A stretch of DNA of 64,000 nucleotides, taken from the IMG/VR virus record IMGVR_UViG_3300042453_002472, positions 95,978 to 159,977 of that record. One strand, 5' to 3'. Made by a program: the position numbers and the translations under genes. Each line of letters starts with the position of its first letter. The stretch's first letter is position 1. Of this stretch, positions 51,633 to 59,697 are shown in pieces. Under the pieces are notes generated by a model. That model saw only the letters and a list, made by a program, of their open reading frames with translations, ran no database searches and was not told the origin of the DNA. Source of the stretch: a virus.

Positions 51633-51964
51633 TGAAACTAATAAATTTACTATTTGAAAAAAAATCTAAACCAGATACATTCGAAGACTTCGCAGACACT
51701 AGAGAGTCTGGAGCAAAAAAGATTGCGGATTCTGCTCACAGCAAAGGCGGATTAGCATTATTAACGTGGCATCACTTTAAAGTTAAACTTCCATATTATA
51801 AAAAAGCTGCGGCCGGTAAATTTGATTTAAAAGCTGCAAAACGCGAATTTAAAGCAACCTATAGTAAAATATCTACATCGATGACTCAAACTGAATTTCA
51901 ACGAGAAGTAGGTCGATTAGAAGTACTAGGTGAATTGATTATACGTGAAGAACGAGGCAAGTAA
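51632..51964 (+). CDS. Tagged small basic protein (LLFE)
   Basis: A 110-residue protein starting MKLINLLFEKKSK, with predicted cleavage after the Glu of LLFE. The body contains SKGGLALLTWHHFKVKLPYYKKAAAGKFDLKAA, a motif I have seen in other phage proteins, and is strongly basic, so it could bind packaged DNA. Its stop is directly followed by the lysozyme-like gene start. Confidence 0.65.
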   Translation: MKLINLLFEKKSKPDTFEDFADTRESGAKKIADSAHSKGGLALLTWHHFKVKLPYYKKAAAGKFDLKAAKREFKATYSKISTSMTQTEFQREVGRLEVLGELIIREERGK

Positions 51965-52849
51965 ATGATACATCTAAAATCTATACTGTCAGAAGCATCT
52001 CTAGCATTTGACAATGAGTTCAAAGAAATGGTTAAGCAATGGGAAGGTCCTGGACCAACTGATGCTAATGGAAACCATCTAGCATATGATGATGCTAACC
52101 CTAGGGTTCCAGCAAAACCAGGGGCAACGATAATTGGTACACTAACTATTGGATATGGTACAACAGCAGCGGTATATCCGTCGTTAAAACCAGGGATGAA
52201 AATATCAAAAGCTGCAGCTGAAAAGTTGTTAGCAAAAGGCATTGCAGACAATGAAGCAAAAGCAGCTAGGTTGATTCCTAAATTTGCGTCATATCCTAAA
52301 TATGTACGAACGGCAATATTAAATGCAATCTATCGAGGTGACCTAGGACCAGTAACTCGCAAAATGATTAATCAGGGCAAATGGGATAGAGTTGCAGATG
52401 AATATCTTAATCATCCGAATTATCTAAATCCAGGCCGATTTAAAGGTGTAGTTAAACGAATGAAATCTAATGCAGATGCATTTCGTAAATATGCTTCTGA
52501 ACTAAAAGGAACTGGTAGTAAAAGTAAATCTGTTGCAACGAGCTCAGGTATGCCAAAAGATCCTGCGGCAGGATCATTGATAGGTAAACTGGTATATCCT
52601 AGAAAACGAACATCAGCTGACTATGTAAATGTTCGTACGTCCCCAGAAGTAAATACCGGATTAATTCACAATTTTCAAACCAAAATAACATGGCCGGATC
52701 CAGTTGGTAAAATCATGAAAATCTCAAAAGATGACCAAGGTCAAACATGGTATATGGTTAAATTACAACCAGGTGTAGGCAACACTACCGGAGTTGGATA
52801 TGTTCGGTATGACAATGTAACAACTGATAAGAATGCTAAATATATCTAA
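51965..52849 (+). CDS. Tagged lysozyme-like protein with C-terminal SH3-like domain
   Basis: A 294-residue protein. Tag MIHLKSILSEASL (cleavage expected after E10, ILSE-A). The catalytic part resembles GH24 lysozyme: MVKQWEGPGP (likely acid Glu), HLAYDD, then TLTIGYGTTAAV. NAIYRGDLGPVTRKMINQGKW continues the fold. Residues about 205-294 form an SH3-like module (PRKRTSADYVNVRTSPEVNTG). It would degrade peptidoglycan during genome delivery as a virion lysin, rather than act as the lytic endolysin at 43098. Confidence 0.78.
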   Translation: MIHLKSILSEASLAFDNEFKEMVKQWEGPGPTDANGNHLAYDDANPRVPAKPGATIIGTLTIGYGTTAAVYPSLKPGMKISKAAAEKLLAKGIADNEAKAARLIPKFASYPKYVRTAILNAIYRGDLGPVTRKMINQGKWDRVADEYLNHPNYLNPGRFKGVVKRMKSNADAFRKYASELKGTGSKSKSVATSSGMPKDPAAGSLIGKLVYPRKRTSADYVNVRTSPEVNTGLIHNFQTKITWPDPVGKIMKISKDDQGQTWYMVKLQPGVGNTTGVGYVRYDNVTTDKNAKYI

Positions 52850-52856
52850 TATATAA

Positions 52857-52885
52857 TTGGATAATTATTTGATTTTACTTATTAT
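52857..52885 (+). promoter_or_regulatory. Sigma70-like promoter upstream of clpS block
   Basis: TTGGAT at 52857-52862, 17-base spacer, TATTAT at 52880-52885, in a 41-base gap, 6 bases before the ATG at 52891. Confidence 0.55.
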
Positions 52886-52890
52886 ATGTT

Positions 52891-53085
52891 ATGGAGAATT
52901 TTATAGATAAATTATTGATTACATCCATTAACCATATGAAAACTAATTCATGGGAATGGCCAGATCACTGGGATACAGATCGAAAGCAACGATTTTTAAA
53001 TCAATGTTTAGACTATGCAACAAAAAATGAGTTCTATGAACAATGTGCAATTATCAGAGATGTCCAAAAAACAATCAACAACTAA
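52891..53085 (+). CDS. Small hypothetical protein upstream of clpS
   Basis: A 64-residue helical protein with Trp-rich SWEWPDHWDTDRKQRFLNQCLDYA. Ends overlapping the clpS gene by 26 bases. Similar Trp/Asp-rich short proteins are frequent in phage early gene clusters. No function assigned. Confidence 0.55.
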   Translation: MENFIDKLLITSINHMKTNSWEWPDHWDTDRKQRFLNQCLDYATKNEFYEQCAIIRDVQKTINN

Positions 53086-53326
53086 ACGAGGTCAGTGGCA
53101 AGTAATATTGCATAATGATGATATTAACACGTTTGAACATGTGATCGGATGCTTAATGGATATATGTAGCCATAATTATTTACAAGCCGTACAATGTGCG
53201 AATATAGTGCATAACACAAAACAATGTTCAGTGTATGTTAGTAATTATGATGATTGTGAAATGGCATTCGAAGAACTATATTCTCAAGGTTTAAATGTTA
53301 CATTAGAAAAATACAAACAACGATGA
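53060..53326 (+). CDS. clpS: ClpS-like adaptor protein
   Basis: An 88-residue N-end-rule adaptor of ClpAP/ClpCP. WQVILHNDDINTFEHVIGCL (about 13-32) is the conserved ClpS N-degron-binding beta-strand/helix with the Asn-Asp pair, followed by IVHNTKQCSVYVSNYDDCEMAFEEL and a C-terminal LNVTLEK. I start at 53060. A phage-encoded ClpS could redirect or block host proteolysis. The NDDxNTFxHVI form is what I associate with Bacteroidota. Stop overlaps the next start (ATGA). Confidence 0.82.
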   Translation: MSKKQSTTKRGQWQVILHNDDINTFEHVIGCLMDICSHNYLQAVQCANIVHNTKQCSVYVSNYDDCEMAFEELYSQGLNVTLEKYKQR

Positions 53327-53499
53327 TTAAATGGTGGTATAAATTTAGGATTAATATGCTGCATGCTACATATCATAGAAATATGAAACGAGCTGAAGCA
53401 GCCCGAAAAGAACAAAACATTATTGAATTTAAAAAATATATTTACCAGGCAGAAGATGCTTGGCGTAAAATAGTTATATTAACAGAAAAAACAAAATAA
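53323..53499 (+). CDS. Very small basic hypothetical protein
   Basis: A 58-residue protein starting MIKWWYKFRINMLHATYHR, Lys/Arg-rich and helical (KRAEAARKEQNIIEFKKY). It overlaps clpS by 4 bases (ATGA), the strongest support for its being real. Possible partner of the ClpS-like adaptor; no family recognised. Confidence 0.55.
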   Translation: MIKWWYKFRINMLHATYHRNMKRAEAARKEQNIIEFKKYIYQAEDAWRKIVILTEKTK

Positions 53500-53502
53500 G
53501 TT

Positions 53503-53889
53503 ATGGGTAAAAGATCAGTATACTCAGGTGAATCGGCGAAGGACCGTTCAATAAATTTGATGGATAAATTCATCACAAAAAATGCAAATCGAGAAAAGAA
53601 TCATCCAATCCTTCCAGCACGCCGTAAAGATCCTAACATTGCATTAGAATTATGGCCACTTAAAGATCAAATTGAATACTGGGAAACGCGCACAGATGCA
53701 GATCGTTTTGACGAACAATATTCAGCATATTCTACATGGTATGATGATCTTAAACAAAGAAGCGGTGTGTATCCATCTACATTCTTAGATTTTACAAGCA
53801 AATTAAAAACGGAGATGCGAGAAATGTGGGAACGTAAAATGCATCCTAAACATGCTATTATCGAACTCCGCAAAAAAGGAGTATATTAA
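53503..53889 (+). CDS. Hypothetical protein
   Basis: A 128-residue charged protein (VYSGESAKDRSINLMDKFITKNANREKNH) with Arg/Lys-rich termini. No motif recognised. It lies 3 bases after the preceding small gene and 2 bases before the HNH gene. Confidence 0.6.
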   Translation: MGKRSVYSGESAKDRSINLMDKFITKNANREKNHPILPARRKDPNIALELWPLKDQIEYWETRTDADRFDEQYSAYSTWYDDLKQRSGVYPSTFLDFTSKLKTEMREMWERKMHPKHAIIELRKKGVY

Positions 53890-53891
53890 TT

Positions 53892-54443
53892 ATGTCTCAG
53901 CAGTATAAGTATGTGTATGGAAAAGGACGTACGGCATATGATTTGCCAGAGTCTGATATTCGATATGCAATAGCTAATACTAAATCAAATGCCGAAGCAG
54001 CTCGTTTCTTAAAGATATCATTCACTACATACAAAAAATATGCTAAAATGTATGTGGATTCTGAAACCGGTAAAACTTTGTATGATATGCATACAAACCA
54101 AGCTGGACATGGTATTACTAAAGACAGTCAACGAGCAGCAGCAGGTCGATATACAATTGATGGTATATTAGAAGGCAAGTATCCAAACTATCCAACATGG
54201 AAGCTTCGTAATCGGTTGTTGGCATTGAACATAATGGCAGAAGAATGCCAGTGCTGTGGATATGCAGAACGAAGAGTTACTGATGATACGGTACCGTTGC
54301 TATTAGATCATATTGATGGTGATGAAACCAATCATCGCATAGAAAATTTACAAATGCTTTGTTTGAATTGTTATTATCAACAGGTAGGTGCTCCTTTTAA
54401 TAAAGAGAAGGAAATGTTTTGGAACTATAATGCACTAGGCTGA
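53892..54443 (+). CDS. HNH endonuclease-like protein
   Basis: A 183-residue protein. The N-terminal half is helical with SDIRYAIANTKSNAEAARFL, a helix-turn-helix-like DNA-binding segment. The C-terminal half has CQCCGY, LLLDHIDGDETNHRIENLQMLCLNCYYQ, a zinc-finger-HNH motif with two Cys pairs and the catalytic D-H. It could be a homing endonuclease or a DNA-packaging nicking enzyme; the plain insertion between two unrelated genes favours the former. Confidence 0.75.
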   Translation: MSQQYKYVYGKGRTAYDLPESDIRYAIANTKSNAEAARFLKISFTTYKKYAKMYVDSETGKTLYDMHTNQAGHGITKDSQRAAAGRYTIDGILEGKYPNYPTWKLRNRLLALNIMAEECQCCGYAERRVTDDTVPLLLDHIDGDETNHRIENLQMLCLNCYYQQVGAPFNKEKEMFWNYNALG

Positions 54444-54455
54444 TATTTATTAATA
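54443..54455 (+). promoter_or_regulatory. Late-type AT element abutting start codon
   Basis: ATATTTATTAATA ending at the A of the ATG at 54455; the TG of the HNH gene's TGA stop lies just before it. Confidence 0.45.
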
Positions 54456-55204
54456 TGGTATCAATGAAAGCTCTTATTATCGAAGGACGTTACGATAGCA
54501 TAGTATCCGAACTGTCTCGTAGATTGCTTAAGGTAGTAAAAGATAGTTATTCTTCCGTAACAGATCCAAAAGGTATGTTTGCTGGAAAAAAGATATACTT
54601 CAAATCCGGAGAATCAGTTCCTAATATCGATGATGATTCTGTATTCAAAGAGATTTATTTTGAAGAAGTAGAAAATGCTACTATACCATTAGATTTCTAT
54701 CTAGCACTTAAAGTGCAATGGGTTGAAGGTTTAAATGATTTCCGAATCGGTGGTGATGCTTACAACGCAACAGGTAAAAATGCAGATGAAATGCCATTGG
54801 TTGAAATTCGCTTTGAACTAGATCCAGCGGAATATCCTCAAGTATTAAGTGAAGTTGCAATTGAACTGCGAGACACATTGCGTCATGAAATTGAGCATAC
54901 TACACAATCCGGATGGAACACAATTGATTCTAAATATTTGCCATCAGACATGGCGCAACGATCCAAAATACAGACTGGTGATCAACGCCCGGCGAAATAT
55001 TTCTTACTTAAAAAAGAAATCCCAGCAATGATACAAGGAATGTATCTCAAAGCTAAAAAGAAACGAGTACCATTTAAAATAGTAGTTGATGAATACTTGG
55101 GACGATGGGTTGCAAATGGAACTATTACTGCACAAGAAAAACAACAAATAATAGATACCTGGAGAACATATCTCCCTAAATTAGGAATACGACAGGAGTT
55201 GTAA
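54455..55204 (+). CDS. Tagged HExxH metallopeptidase-like protein
   Basis: A 249-residue protein starting MVSMKALIIEGRYD; an alternative ATG at codon 4 gives MKALIIEG, closer to the tag of its neighbours, with cleavage expected after LIIE. The zinc-binding HExxH is RHEIEHTTQSG (H144, E145, H148). No third ligand is certain. The protein is acidic in the middle and basic toward the C-terminus. A packaged protease could act on host envelope or on virion proteins. Start overlaps the AT element at 54443 and the stop shares one base with the next gene. Confidence 0.7.
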   Translation: MVSMKALIIEGRYDSIVSELSRRLLKVVKDSYSSVTDPKGMFAGKKIYFKSGESVPNIDDDSVFKEIYFEEVENATIPLDFYLALKVQWVEGLNDFRIGGDAYNATGKNADEMPLVEIRFELDPAEYPQVLSEVAIELRDTLRHEIEHTTQSGWNTIDSKYLPSDMAQRSKIQTGDQRPAKYFLLKKEIPAMIQGMYLKAKKKRVPFKIVVDEYLGRWVANGTITAQEKQQIIDTWRTYLPKLGIRQEL

Positions 55205-55968
55205 TGATTAAACTAACTAATTTACTAAATGAAGATTTGCGTAGATGGGTCAAAGAAAAATGGGTTGATCAACACGGTAGGCCTTGTGGCAATGATAAAA
55301 CAAAAGGCGTAAAAAAATGTCGTCCTAGTAAAAAAGTATCCGACGATACTCCTAAAACATGGAGCTCATTTGATAAAAAAGAAAAAGAATCATTAGTACG
55401 ACAAAAGAGACAGGTAGGTATGGGTAACCGTACTCCTAAAGCTGAAGAAATAAATTTAGAGGAAAAGACGAAAGCAAAACGAGATGCTTGTTATCACAAA
55501 GTAAAAGCGAGATATACTAGAAACGGAGGCACATGGCCATCGGCATATGGATCATTAGCTTTATCTAAGTGTCGCAATGTCGGAGCAAAAAATTGGGGAA
55601 ATAAAACAAAGGAATCCATGGAAGAAATGACGGTATGCAATGAATGTGCAATTGTAATGTTAGAAGATATTAAATCCGGAAAACTTAATGTATTAACCGA
55701 AGCAGAATATCAAGGTCGCACAGTTAAATTGGGTAAACCAATGCGAGGCGATGTTAAGAAGTTTAAAGTGTATGTTCGCAATGCAGACGGCAATGTAGTT
55801 AAAGTTAACTTTGGCCATGGCGGTACCTCAGCAAAGAGAGCTGGCCAGAAAACAATGCGCATAAAAAAATCTAATCCGGCTCGTCGTAAAAGCTTCCGGG
55901 CAAGACATAACTGTGAAACTCCAGGACCTAGATGGAAAGCAAGATATTGGTCTTGCCGTGCTTGGTAA
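55204..55968 (+). CDS. Tagged DUF5872-like protein with internal cleavage-like site
   Basis: A 254-residue basic protein. Tag MIKLTNLLNED (LLNE-D), then RRWVKEKWVDQHGRPCGN and VGMGNRTPKAEE typical of DUF5872-like proteins, then DACYHKVKARY and LALSKCRNVGAKNWG. Near residues 158-163 LNVLTEAEY has L-T-E-A, a second gp21-type site, separating a distinct C-terminal domain (GKPMRGDVKKFKVYVRNADGN and a CETPGPRWKARYWSCRAW ending) that I recognise from other phage proteins. It may be a polyprotein processed in the prohead. Confidence 0.75.
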   Translation: MIKLTNLLNEDLRRWVKEKWVDQHGRPCGNDKTKGVKKCRPSKKVSDDTPKTWSSFDKKEKESLVRQKRQVGMGNRTPKAEEINLEEKTKAKRDACYHKVKARYTRNGGTWPSAYGSLALSKCRNVGAKNWGNKTKESMEEMTVCNECAIVMLEDIKSGKLNVLTEAEYQGRTVKLGKPMRGDVKKFKVYVRNADGNVVKVNFGHGGTSAKRAGQKTMRIKKSNPARRKSFRARHNCETPGPRWKARYWSCRAW

Positions 55969-56000
55969 TTTGAAATAATTTTTTTATATAAGATATAACA

Positions 56001-56177
56001 ATGGCAGATCAGATCGAAGAAATATTGATGGAAGCGTACGCTTATGGAATTCATGAAGAAGTATTTGAAACAGTGGATCGAATACAACATGAATTTCCAT
56101 ATGATCGAGTAGCTTTGTATGAAACTGCATTTCAACAAACCATGTCACGTTATGAACAAACAGATTCTGAAGATTAA
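56001..56177 (+). CDS. Very small acidic hypothetical protein
   Basis: A 58-residue protein reading MADQIEEILMEAYAYGIHEE and ending MSRYEQTDSED. Acidic and helical. The ATG follows a T-rich leader and the gene overlaps the next by 26 bases. No family recognised. Confidence 0.5.
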   Translation: MADQIEEILMEAYAYGIHEEVFETVDRIQHEFPYDRVALYETAFQQTMSRYEQTDSED

Positions 56178-56304
56178 TTTAGGAGCATCGCGCGAATCCC
56201 AACGACAACAAGGCTATTTTGATGGTCGGTTTGTTGAACGGTCTGAACAATCTAAAAAAATATATACACGTAAGAATAAACATAAAATTAAATCATATGA
56301 ATAA
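56152..56304 (+). CDS. Small basic hypothetical protein
   Basis: A 50-residue basic protein starting MNKQILKINLGASRESQRQQ then GYFDGRFVERSEQSKKIY, ending KNKHKIKSYE. I choose the ATG at 56152; one at 56119 is also in frame. Its Lys/Arg-rich C-terminus would suit RNA or DNA binding. No family recognised. Confidence 0.5.
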   Translation: MNKQILKINLGASRESQRQQGYFDGRFVERSEQSKKIYTRKNKHKIKSYE

Positions 56305-56338
56305 ATTACTAGTAGCATGAAAAAAGTTATCAGATAAT

Positions 56339-56367
56339 TTGGAATTGTAACGGATTATTCTTATATT
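56339..56367 (+). promoter_or_regulatory. Sigma70-like promoter upstream of MoxR ATPase gene
   Basis: TTGGAA at 56339-56344, 17-base spacer, TATATT at 56362-56367, then AAAGAG and the ATG at 56390. Confidence 0.5.
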
Positions 56368-56389
56368 TAAAGTATAAAAATAAAGAGTT

Positions 56390-57529
56390 ATGAAAAGCAA
56401 AACATTTGGTATTATCCGAGATGGTCGGGTATTTGAAGTAAACAGTGGCAATGATATTACAGCATTGTTCCGAGACAGTATGATTAAAGCAGCAGCGCAG
56501 AACGGCAAAGCATTAGCATTTGATCCGGACACTGCACGAGCTCGGCAAGTAGATTTATCTGAAATCCCAACAGAGCCAGCAACACCACAACCTAAGCCGG
56601 TAACGGAAATGGATGCTGCCATGGCATTAATTACACGTGCGGCAGATATCAAACCAGCTGATTTGGAAATGTCTGACATTAAATGGAAGTATCTTGTAAG
56701 GTCAGCAGTTCGTGGCAAAAACATAATGATGGTTGGTCCAGCTGGATGTGGTAAGACTCAGGCAGCAAAGGCTCTTCCTCAAGCAACAGATCGACCTTTC
56801 TTTTATTTCAATTTAGGAGCTACGCAGGATCCTCGTGCCACTCTTATTGGTAACACTCACTTTAAAGATGGACAAACTACATTTGATGAGTCGGCATTTG
56901 TGAAAGCAATTCAAACTGAGAATGCAGTTATATTAATGGATGAGTTGTCACGAGCTCATCCCGAAGCATGGAATATCTTAATGACAGTACTAGATGAAGG
57001 TCAACGTTACCTTCGACTTGATGAAGATATCGATGCTCCAACTATCCAGGTAGCTCCAGGCGTATCATTTATTGCAACGGCAAACATTGGTACGGAGTAT
57101 ACATCGACACGCGTATTAGACCGAGCATTAATGGATCGATTTGAAATTATTGAGGTTGATATCTTGACATTAGAACGCGAAGAAGCATTGCTAATGAAAC
57201 GTTACGGCAATGTAGTGTCAGCTGATTTGATTCATGCGGTAGCAGATATTGCCGACACAACTCGTAAAGAATGGAGATCTGAAACCGGTAAGCTAACCAC
57301 AATGGTTTCTACTCGTATGACAGTTCGTGTATGTGAGTTGTTGGCAGATGGATTCACGTTAGCAGAAGCAGCAGAGGTTTCAATACTCCCATTCTTTGAT
57401 GCATCTGGTGGAACCGATTCAGAAAGAACATTTATTAAACAGATTATACAGAAACATATGGCTACTGCTGAGAAAGACATTTTCAACACCGGTGAGGTAG
57501 ATCGAGAGTCTGAAAGCATACCATTCTAA
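56390..57529 (+). CDS. MoxR/CobS-like AAA+ ATPase
   Basis: A 379-residue AAA+ ATPase. After an 85-residue unique N-terminus come Walker A MMVGPAGCGKTQ (about 114-125), Walker B VILMDELSRAH (about 182-192), TANIGTEYTSTRVLDRALMDRFEIIEV (sensor and Arg-finger region, about 228-255) and a winged C-terminal lid. MoxR ATPases act as chaperone-like motors with a VWA partner; the gene after the hairpin encodes one. In cyanophages such genes are often labelled cobS. Confidence 0.88.
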   Translation: MKSKTFGIIRDGRVFEVNSGNDITALFRDSMIKAAAQNGKALAFDPDTARARQVDLSEIPTEPATPQPKPVTEMDAAMALITRAADIKPADLEMSDIKWKYLVRSAVRGKNIMMVGPAGCGKTQAAKALPQATDRPFFYFNLGATQDPRATLIGNTHFKDGQTTFDESAFVKAIQTENAVILMDELSRAHPEAWNILMTVLDEGQRYLRLDEDIDAPTIQVAPGVSFIATANIGTEYTSTRVLDRALMDRFEIIEVDILTLEREEALLMKRYGNVVSADLIHAVADIADTTRKEWRSETGKLTTMVSTRMTVRVCELLADGFTLAEAAEVSILPFFDASGGTDSERTFIKQIIQKHMATAEKDIFNTGEVDRESESIPF

Positions 57530-57547
57530 GATCTTTTTCATAGCTCG

Positions 57548-57608
57548 AAAAAGAAACAGTTACGGCTAAAACTCCCATTCGTTAATCAGCGGAGTCTGTT
57601 TCTTTTTT
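57548..57608 (+). ncRNA. Structured hairpin between MoxR and VWA genes (terminator or small RNA)
   Basis: AAAAAGAAACAG (57548-57559) pairs perfectly with CTGTTTCTTTTT (57596-57607), and ACTCC (57571-57575) with GGAGT (57591-57595). The right strand is continuous while the left carries an 11-base bulge (57560-57570), and a T6 run closes it. The structure looks more elaborate than an ordinary terminator and lies in a 140-base gap. Confidence 0.6.
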
Positions 57609-57618
57609 AACTTTACGG

Positions 57619-57647
57619 TTGGATCGTACTGGATAATTTCTTATATT
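57619..57647 (+). promoter_or_regulatory. Sigma70-like promoter upstream of VWA gene
   Basis: TTGGAT at 57619-57624, 17-base spacer, TATATT at 57642-57647; a further TATAAAAT follows at 57653. The gene starts at 57670. Confidence 0.5.
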
Positions 57648-57669
57648 TATAGTATAAAATAATTGAGAT

Positions 57670-59697
57670 ATGAAAAAAGATTTTGGGTTTAAAGGTTATG
57701 CAAATTCCACCGCATCAAGTTTCTGGTTAGACTCAGACTTTGATGTTAATTTCCGAGAAGAAAATCGTGTTGATTATACTAAATTAGCTGCAGCTCAAAG
57801 AGCTATTGGTAATTTTGTTAATATTGTTACTGGCCAGCAAATACCAGTTGTATTTCAAAGCCGAGAAGAGAGTTATACAGACGGTAAGCGAGTTGTTATC
57901 GGCACTAAACTTGAGGATAAGAATTTTGATCCGGCAGTTGGATTAGCATTGCATGAAGGCAGTCACATTGCATTTACTAACTTTTCATTGTTTGAAGGTG
58001 CTACTCGTTTATCCAATTCTAAATTTGCAAATCGAATTCGACTTAAAGGCCTGGATCCGGATATGAACATGACCGAAGCCGAGTTTTCTAATATCAAGTC
58101 ATTGTTGAATTGGATTGAAGATCGTCGCATTGATTACAAAGTATATACAAATGCTCCAGGATATCGTATGTATTATGAAGCAATGTATAACAAGTATTTC
58201 AATGATAAGATTATTGATAAAGCATTGCAAACTGGAGAAAAGGTTGCTGAGGATATGGATAGTTACATGTTTCATATTATCAATTTTACTAATCCAAATC
58301 GTCAGTTAGATGCCTTAAAGGAACTGCGACGCATATGGAATCTTGTTGATTTGAAAAATATTAATCGTTTGAAATCGACTGAGGATGCGCTAGATTTGGC
58401 GTGTGATGTATATCGTGTTCTTCGAGATGCTACTGCTAATGCAGAACAAGAAACCAATAATGTGTTTGATGATGTTCAAAAAGGCAATGATCCAGGCGGT
58501 GATAGTATGCAAATGGAAGCGGATGTCAGTGATGATGAACAAGACTTAACAGAAGATAATGATGATTCAGATAAAGGTTCTTCTTTAACATTAAAAGAAC
58601 TTGACAAGTTGCAAAAAGCAATACAAGCACAACAAGATTTTCTCGATGGTGATGTAGCTAAAAAAGGTCGATTAACTAAAAAGGATGCTGGCATCGTAGA
58701 AGCGATTAAAGAATCTGGTACTGAGACGCGAGTTGTGTATACAGATGCTGGCGGTACTGGTTGTCCTGTTGAAACAATTGTAGTCAAAAAATTGACTCCA
58801 GCAATCATAGAATCATTACCTAGTTTGTTTGCATCACATGCAAGTGAGTATGTTTCGGGCACGCGAGTGTTTAATGAAAGTAACTGGGGCAGTCGTACGA
58901 TTATCCAACATCAACAAGCAGTCGATGCCGGCATTGTGTTAGGCAAGAAGTTAGGTAATAAGTTGCAACTCCGAAACTCAGATAAGAGTTTGAAGTCAAC
59001 TAGATTAGCAGCTGGTAAAATTGATAAGCGTTTAATATCTCAATTGGGATATAACAATGTGAATGTGTTTCATCGTGTAGTAACTGATCGATACAAGAAC
59101 TATTTCATACACATTTCAATTGACGCATCTGGTTCAATGAATGGTGATAAGTTCAAACAAGCTATTACAAGTGCAGTAGCAGTCGCACAAGCAGCTTCAA
59201 TGACAACCGGTATCCGAGTACAAATTGCTTTCCGCGGTACTGATACTATAGGAGGAGGTCGTGAAAAATGTGTTACGGTTTATGCATATGATTCGGCACA
59301 TGACAAAATGAATAAGATACGAAGCTATTTCAAATACTTAACAACATTTGGATGTACTCCGGAGGGCATTGCTTTCAAAAGTATTGAGTCAGATCTTAAA
59401 TCGGACGCAAAAGGAGATGAATTGATATTCCTTAATTATTCAGATGGTGAACCTACAGATATATCCGGCACTGACAGTTACTATAACGGAGTGCAATTCA
59501 CCCGACGTGTTATTAACGGTTTCCGAGGATTAGGCATGAACATTGTAAGTTATTTTATTTATTCTGGATATGTATATGCAGATACCCGAGAAAATTTTCA
59601 GAAAATGTATGGCATCGATGCCCAATTCATCAATCCAGAAGATATGAGAGATGTTGCAAAAACATTGAATCAAAAATTCTTGGAAATGGCTGTGTAA
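57670..59697 (+). CDS. HExxH plus VWA-domain protein (CobT-like)
   Basis: A 675-residue partner for the upstream MoxR ATPase. LALHEGSHIAFTNF (H95, E96, H99) is a zinc-metallopeptidase-like HExxH. An acidic linker (about 270-305, DDEQDLTEDNDDSDKG) separates it from a VWA domain with the MIDAS DASGSMNG (D485, S487, S489) and LNYSDGEPTDISG. CobT of cobalt chelatase has the same VWA and acidic linker; the HExxH speaks for a peptidase or processing role. Either a chaperone-like complex or a protease checkpoint is possible. Confidence 0.82.
   Translation: MKKDFGFKGYANSTASSFWLDSDFDVNFREENRVDYTKLAAAQRAIGNFVNIVTGQQIPVVFQSREESYTDGKRVVIGTKLEDKNFDPAVGLALHEGSHIAFTNFSLFEGATRLSNSKFANRIRLKGLDPDMNMTEAEFSNIKSLLNWIEDRRIDYKVYTNAPGYRMYYEAMYNKYFNDKIIDKALQTGEKVAEDMDSYMFHIINFTNPNRQLDALKELRRIWNLVDLKNINRLKSTEDALDLACDVYRVLRDATANAEQETNNVFDDVQKGNDPGGDSMQMEADVSDDEQDLTEDNDDSDKGSSLTLKELDKLQKAIQAQQDFLDGDVAKKGRLTKKDAGIVEAIKESGTETRVVYTDAGGTGCPVETIVVKKLTPAIIESLPSLFASHASEYVSGTRVFNESNWGSRTIIQHQQAVDAGIVLGKKLGNKLQLRNSDKSLKSTRLAAGKIDKRLISQLGYNNVNVFHRVVTDRYKNYFIHISIDASGSMNGDKFKQAITSAVAVAQAASMTTGIRVQIAFRGTDTIGGGREKCVTVYAYDSAHDKMNKIRSYFKYLTTFGCTPEGIAFKSIESDLKSDAKGDELIFLNYSDGEPTDISGTDSYYNGVQFTRRVINGFRGLGMNIVSYFIYSGYVYADTRENFQKMYGIDAQFINPEDMRDVAKTLNQKFLEMAV

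Noticed and set aside
53892-54443. HNH gene as a group I intron-encoded homing endonuclease
   Set aside because: It lies between complete genes, not within a split gene, and no intron-like flanks were seen.
56390-59697. Annotation of the MoxR/VWA pair as cobaltochelatase CobS/CobT
   Set aside because: General MoxR-VWA resemblance is not specific for chelation, CobN is absent, and the VWA protein has an HExxH motif.
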